Source: Haemophilus haemolyticus
GTDB lineage: Bacteria > Pseudomonadota > Gammaproteobacteria > Enterobacterales > Pasteurellaceae
Length of the DNA: 64,000 bases
Assembly: GCF_003352385.1 (NCBI RefSeq)
Contig: NZ_CP031243.1
Location: 908,501 to 972,500 of the forward strand
Direction: 5' to 3'
A program made the translations under genes and the position numbers. Below the pieces are notes generated by a model. The model made no database searches, was not told where the DNA came from, and saw only the letters and a list, made by a program, of their open reading frames with translations. This document shows, in pieces, positions 59,941-64,000 of the stretch (the stretch's first letter is position 1; the number at the start of each line of letters is the position of its first letter).

Positions 59941-61194
59941 TTATTTGCGAACCGTATATTCTCCCTCACACACCCATTTATAACTCGTTAATGCTTCTAA
60001 TCCCATTGGGCCACGAGCGTGAAGTTTTTGGGTGCTTACGGCGACTTCTGCGCCTAATCCAAATTGTCCGCCGTCAGTAAAGCGTGTGCTTGCATTCACA
60101 TAAACAGCAGCGGCATCGACTTGATTAATAAATTGACGGGCTAGGTTTTGTGAAGAAGTTAAAATACTTTCAGAATGTTGCGTACCATATTGGCGAATAT
60201 GCTCAATAGCGGCATGAATATCTTCCACAACAACGATATTCAAATCCAATGATCCCCATTCTTCGCGCAATTCTTTTTCTGTCACTTCGCAGACATTCGC
60301 ACCCGCTTGTTTCAATATATTAAGTGCGGTGGATTTTGCGTGATATTTTACGTTTTTAGCGGAAAGCTGAGAGACAAGTTTGGGTAAAAATTCTTCAGCA
60401 ATAGAACGTTGTACTAACAATGTCTCCAATGTGTTACAGGTGCTTGGACGTTGTGTTTTGGCGTTATCAATAACAAAAATTGCTTTATTTTGATCCGCAC
60501 TTTCTTCAACGAAAGTATGGCAAACACCCACGCCACCCACAATAACTGGAATAGTCGAATGTTGTTTACACAATTCATGTAAACCCGCACCACCACGAGG
60601 AATAATCATATCCACATAGCGATCCAGTTTTAATAATTGCATAACGAGCTCACGGTTTGGATCGGTAATGGCTTGCACAGCAAATTTTGGTAAGCCGGCT
60701 TGCTCTAAAGCATTTTGCACAACTTCGATTAAAATTTTGTTAGAAAACTGTGTTTCTTTACCACCGCGTAAAATTACTGCATTACCCGTTTTAAGGCAAA
60801 GACTTGCCACATCAATAGTCACATTTGGGCGAGCTTCATAAATGGTGCCAATGACGCCGAGCGGAGTGCGTACGCGTTCGATTTTAAGTCCGCTATCCAA
60901 TGTGCCGCCGTCTATGATTTTCCCCACGGGATCTGCAAGAGAAATAACGTGGCGTACATCATTAGCAATGCCTTGTAAACGTTCTTGCGTGAGCAGTAGG
61001 CGATCAATCAAGGCATCAGACAATCTATTTTGTTTGGCAAGTTCAATATCTTTTGCGTTTTCGGCTAAGATAAGCGGTGCTTGTTGTTCGAGTTGTTCTG
61101 CAATAATGGATAATGCACGATTTTTTTCAGCAGTGGTGAGTTGAGCCAAGATAAATGCTGCATCTTTGGCTTGTTTACCCATTTGTTCTAACAT
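59941..61194 (-). CDS. proA: Gamma-glutamyl phosphate reductase
   Basis: A 417-residue aldehyde dehydrogenase-fold enzyme reducing gamma-glutamyl phosphate to the semialdehyde in proline synthesis. It shows '[20 protein letters not shown]', '[20 protein letters not shown]', the catalytic Cys in '[15 protein letters not shown]' and '[20 protein letters not shown]'. proB is not adjacent, unlike the E. coli proBA operon. Confidence 0.96.
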   Translation of the reverse strand: MLEQMGKQAKDAAFILAQLTTAEKNRALSIIAEQLEQQAPLILAENAKDIELAKQNRLSDALIDRLLLTQERLQGIANDVRHVISLADPVGKIIDGGTLDSGLKIERVRTPLGVIGTIYEARPNVTIDVASLCLKTGNAVILRGGKETQFSNKILIEVVQNALEQAGLPKFAVQAITDPNRELVMQLLKLDRYVDMIIPRGGAGLHELCKQHSTIPVIVGGVGVCHTFVEESADQNKAIFVIDNAKTQRPSTCNTLETLLVQRSIAEEFLPKLVSQLSAKNVKYHAKSTALNILKQAGANVCEVTEKELREEWGSLDLNIVVVEDIHAAIEHIRQYGTQHSESILTSSQNLARQFINQVDAAAVYVNASTRFTDGGQFGLGAEVAVSTQKLHARGPMGLEALTSYKWVCEGEYTVRK

Positions 61195-61214
61195 AGTTAT
61201 TCCCTTTATTGTAT

Positions 61215-61877
61215 TTATTTCTTTTTATTTGGCAGCTTATCTTGTTCTTCCGATGTGAGTTCTTGGTAATTAAATACAGGCAAACCCCATTCGAAATGAA
61301 TAGCTAAAAGGCGTAAAGTGAAGCTGCTAATAAGTGTGAGTAACACGGCAAGCGTATGTTCTACTTGAAGTGTGCTTAATGCGTAATAAGTCAGTGTGGC
61401 AAATAGCGCAATGCTGGCGTAGAGTTCTTTTTGGAACACGAGAGGAATTCGATTGCATAGCATATCGCGTAAAACCCCACCAAAGGCACCTGTAATACAG
61501 CCTGCAATACAAACAATAGTGAGACTATGTCCCATATCCATCGCAATTTGTGCGCCAATAATGGAATACACCACCAAACCCATCGCATCGAGCACCAAGA
61601 AAATAGTGCGGAAATAGCGCATAAAATGATTGATGAATGGCGCAACATATACGGTAATTACCGCCGCACTTGCCACCATTAAAAAATATTCTGGGTGCTT
61701 AACCCAGCCGAGAGGATAATGCCCAAGCAGTACATCACGCACAGAGCCACCGCCAATGGCAGTGACGGATGCGATAATTATCACGCCAAAAATATCCATT
61801 TTTTCACGACCTGCCGCAAGTGCGCCTGTCATTCCTTCAGCGGTGATACCGATGATATATAAAATACTAAGTAACAT
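61215..61877 (-). CDS. TRIC-family cation channel protein (YicG/UPF0126)
   Basis: A 220-residue membrane protein with about seven helices in two homologous halves. The Gly-rich repeats '[20 protein letters not shown]' (approximately) and '[20 protein letters not shown]' are the two pore-helix blocks of bacterial TRIC channels. It probably conducts potassium or sodium. It lies upstream of proA on the same strand with a 20-bp gap, so it may be co-transcribed with it. Confidence 0.88.
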   Translation of the reverse strand: MLLSILYIIGITAEGMTGALAAGREKMDIFGVIIIASVTAIGGGSVRDVLLGHYPLGWVKHPEYFLMVASAAVITVYVAPFINHFMRYFRTIFLVLDAMGLVVYSIIGAQIAMDMGHSLTIVCIAGCITGAFGGVLRDMLCNRIPLVFQKELYASIALFATLTYYALSTLQVEHTLAVLLTLISSFTLRLLAIHFEWGLPVFNYQELTSEEQDKLPNKKK

Positions 61878-61974
61878 TCATGTACCTAAGTGCGGTTATA
61901 ATTGGTTTCATTCTACTTTAAAATTTAATGAATTTTTAGCATAATGGCGCATTATTTTTTCGTACGTCAAAATT

Positions 61975-62775
61975 ATGTCAGAACAATCTTCTAAATATAT
62001 CGCGGCATTGCTTGCGGTATTATCGATCTCAGTGGTGCTTGGCATCGATCTATTTATTTTTTCTTTGCAACCTGAAAAGCAAACAATGCCTCATTTAGGT
62101 GTAGGCGTGTTGGTTGCACAGTTAATTTCTTTGTTGGTGTTTTATCGCGGCGAAATTTGCCCAGGACAACGTGGTCGTTTAATCAAAGTTAATCTGACTT
62201 TTGCTATTTATTGGGCAGTGTGGTTGGTGATAAGTCTATTACAGAATAATCACACGCTTACTAACGTGATGAGCGTATGTGGTCTTTCTGTCGTGTATTT
62301 TATTTGGAAACAACCAAAAACTGAAAAAATCCGTAACAGTTTTTTATTGATGGCTGCATTAATTGCGGGTTTAGGTTGCTTGAGTTATTTAATGATTTTT
62401 ACTGCGCTTCCTGCGAGTGCCTTTGCTGAATATAACCCTTTTGCGCCGATTTTATCTGGCGTGATTTTAGCAAATCTTGCACTTGTTATTGCACGAAATC
62501 GTTTACAAGGTTTTATTGCATTGTTTCCGTTAGCCATGATTATATTACTTGCCCTAAATGCCTTGGCAATTTTCTTATTTTTACTTTTAAATGGTATGGA
62601 AAGTGCGGGTAATTCTGACAGTATTTTCGCTTACATCATTTATTTTGTTTGTCATTTTGTTATTGCGGTTATTTTGATTCTGCATAGTTTCCAAAAGTGG
62701 AAATTATCTGCCAATAGTTTATTTATCCTATTATTTATTGCGGTTTGCTTACCGTTATGGATGGTTTTTGTTTAA
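61975..62775 (+). CDS. Conserved hypothetical polytopic membrane protein
   Basis: A 266-residue protein with about eight hydrophobic segments (near 10-28, 42-57, 72-90, 95-112, 122-145, 155-172, 178-205 and 220-262). Loops contain RGEICPGQRGRL and 'QPKTEKIRNSF'. No charged catalytic motif and no family recognised. It lies divergent from the TRIC gene and convergent with the Bcr-type gene. Confidence 0.7.
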   Translation: MSEQSSKYIAALLAVLSISVVLGIDLFIFSLQPEKQTMPHLGVGVLVAQLISLLVFYRGEICPGQRGRLIKVNLTFAIYWAVWLVISLLQNNHTLTNVMSVCGLSVVYFIWKQPKTEKIRNSFLLMAALIAGLGCLSYLMIFTALPASAFAEYNPFAPILSGVILANLALVIARNRLQGFIALFPLAMIILLALNALAIFLFLLLNGMESAGNSDSIFAYIIYFVCHFVIAVILILHSFQKWKLSANSLFILLFIAVCLPLWMVFV

Positions 62776-62807
62776 TAAAGAAAACAATCATTGAGCCGTG
62801 GGGATAT

Positions 62808-64000
62808 TTACCCACGGCTTTTTAAATTTCGGCTGGTTAGAAAGTAATACGCCAATACGGAAATCACGACACATGCCCCCATAGTAAAGAGCATTGGTGC
62901 GGCAGTATCCATCTTCATTGACGCGACTAAACTTCCCATAATTGCACCCACTGCAAAACGTACGCTACCAATCAAAGAATTTGCTGTTCCCGCCATTTGA
63001 GGACATCTTTCTAAAGCTGATGCCATTGCATTTGATGAAATCACTGGGTTTGGACCAACGAAAAAGGCGACGCCAATTGCCATAGGCCAAAAACCGAGAT
63101 CTAAAAGTGCGGTCAAAATTAGCCACATTCCAGAAAGAAATTGAATTGTGAGGGCTATCCGTAACATTGTTTCTGCGCCCACTTTAGTGACAAATCGGCT
63201 ATTCAAAAAGGAGGCAAAGATCATCGTAACGATATTCATCATGAAGAAGTAACCGAACTGATCGACGGGAACTCCATAAATGCCGATATAGACAATTGAT
63301 CCTGCAGTCACAAAAGCAAACAACCCACCAAATCCAAAAGAGGCGGCAAACATATAGCCAAGTACTTCTTTTTGCTTCCAAAGCAGAAGGAAATTGCGAG
63401 CGATAATATTTAAGCGTAGCGGAATGCGATTTTCTTTTTTATGGGTTTCTGGAATGATGAAAAAGACCAATGCTGCGGCTAATAATCCCACGAGCGAAAT
63501 AACGTAAAAAATCGCATGCCAATGGAAAAATTTAACGATGTAACCACCAATAATTGGCGCAACTAAAGGTGCAAGCATAAATACTAACGTGATGGTGGAC
63601 ATCACTTTGGATAGCTGATCTTTACTAAATAAATCACGCAATAATGCGCCTGAAAGTACAACTGGCGCAGCACCAAAGAAACCTTGAACAAAACGAAGTG
63701 CGGTGAAATTTCCGACTGAATTTATTTCGGTGAGCACTAAAGCTGTTAATGCGCCTACAATGACACCGAGTAAAATGATCGGTTTTCGTCCGAAACTATC
63801 ACCAAAAGGCCCCCAAAAAAGCTGACCAAATGCCATGCCATAAGCAAAAGAAGTGAGCGTGTGTTGTACTTGCTCTGGACTCACGCCGAGATCTTTCGCA
63901 ATTTCTAAAAAAGACGGCAAATACATATCCACGCCAAAAGGCGGTAGCATGGAGAGAATACCGAGCGTAAGAATAAAGATAAAAGTAGATTTTTGTTGAC
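62808..64000 (-). CDS. Bcr/CflA-type drug efflux MFS transporter (5' end outside the window)
   Basis: The frame continues past the ATG at 63950 through 16 more codons (QQKSTFIFILTLGILS...) to the window edge, so the true start lies beyond 64000. The 396 visible residues have about 12 helices. They include the DHA1 signature 'PPFGVDMYLPSFLEIAKDLG' at helix 1, 'GQLFWGPFGDSFGRKPIILL' (motif A) and 'GFFGAAPVVLSGALLRDLF' (motif C-like). It matches Bcr/CflA multidrug transporters; the substrate is unknown. From memory this is HI1242. Confidence 0.9.
   Translation of the reverse strand, partial: QQKSTFIFILTLGILSMLPPFGVDMYLPSFLEIAKDLGVSPEQVQHTLTSFAYGMAFGQLFWGPFGDSFGRKPIILLGVIVGALTALVLTEINSVGNFTALRFVQGFFGAAPVVLSGALLRDLFSKDQLSKVMSTITLVFMLAPLVAPIIGGYIVKFFHWHAIFYVISLVGLLAAALVFFIIPETHKKENRIPLRLNIIARNFLLLWKQKEVLGYMFAASFGFGGLFAFVTAGSIVYIGIYGVPVDQFGYFFMMNIVTMIFASFLNSRFVTKVGAETMLRIALTIQFLSGMWLILTALLDLGFWPMAIGVAFFVGPNPVISSNAMASALERCPQMAGTANSLIGSVRFAVGAIMGSLVASMKMDTAAPMLFTMGACVVISVLAYYFLTSRNLKSRG

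Overview
The window is chromosomal DNA of Haemophilus influenzae or a very close relative. The base composition is AT-rich. The Haemophilus DNA uptake signal (core AAGTGCGGT, or ACCGCACTT on the other strand) occurs dozens of times, both inside genes and as inverted pairs that form terminators. Gene content and order from ilvE to a Bcr-type transporter match, from memory, the HI1193-HI1242 stretch of strain Rd. Coordinates and motifs below are read from the sequence; names rest on remembered families, since no search could be run.

Layout. Positions 1-5 kb are an accessory-looking junction: the last codons of ffh, a Nif3/YbgI gene, a predicted minus-strand small RNA, a 47-residue lipoprotein, an XRE regulator and a 985-residue Lav/Las-type autotransporter with a GC-rich passenger and an AT-rich barrel. 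From 5 to 13.5 kb come ilvE, the sRNA gene gcvB divergent from gcvA, then rlmM, sucCD, a YciO-family gene, rluB and cysB. Positions 13.5-25.7 kb hold a colicin E1-type immunity-like membrane protein, an MFS transporter, prmB, smrB, ackA-pta, yfbV, cvpA-purF, yfcH, and argR divergent from mdh. From 25.7 to 36 kb lie lysS, prfB (with its programmed frameshift), dsbC, recJ, a second thioredoxin-fold gene, mtnN and a haem/TonB receptor (hup). A compact minus-strand unit encoding a 22-residue hydrophobic peptide sits between dsbC and recJ.

From 36 to 44 kb are cmk-rpsA-ihfB-lapAB-pyrF-yciH and upp-uraA-hda. From 44 to 53 kb are apt-dnaX and the pyruvate dehydrogenase cluster aceE-aceF-lpdA. The window ends with mgsA, a DUF945 protein, dnaK and dnaJ split by two extra ORFs and a MITE-like palindrome, proA, a TRIC-family channel, a membrane protein and a truncated Bcr/CflA transporter.

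Functional themes are central carbon flow (PDH, Pta-AckA, SucCD, Mdh), amino-acid and nucleotide metabolism with recognisable operators (GcvA, PurR, ARG box, CRP, Fur), ribosome and translation maintenance (RF2, RluB, RlmM, PrmB, S1, LysS, SmrB) and heat shock (sigma-32 promoter on dnaK). The most unusual items are the two predicted minus-strand small RNA units (about 894-977 and 29268-29478), the mosaic autotransporter, the orphan immunity-like gene and the interrupted dnaK-dnaJ locus.
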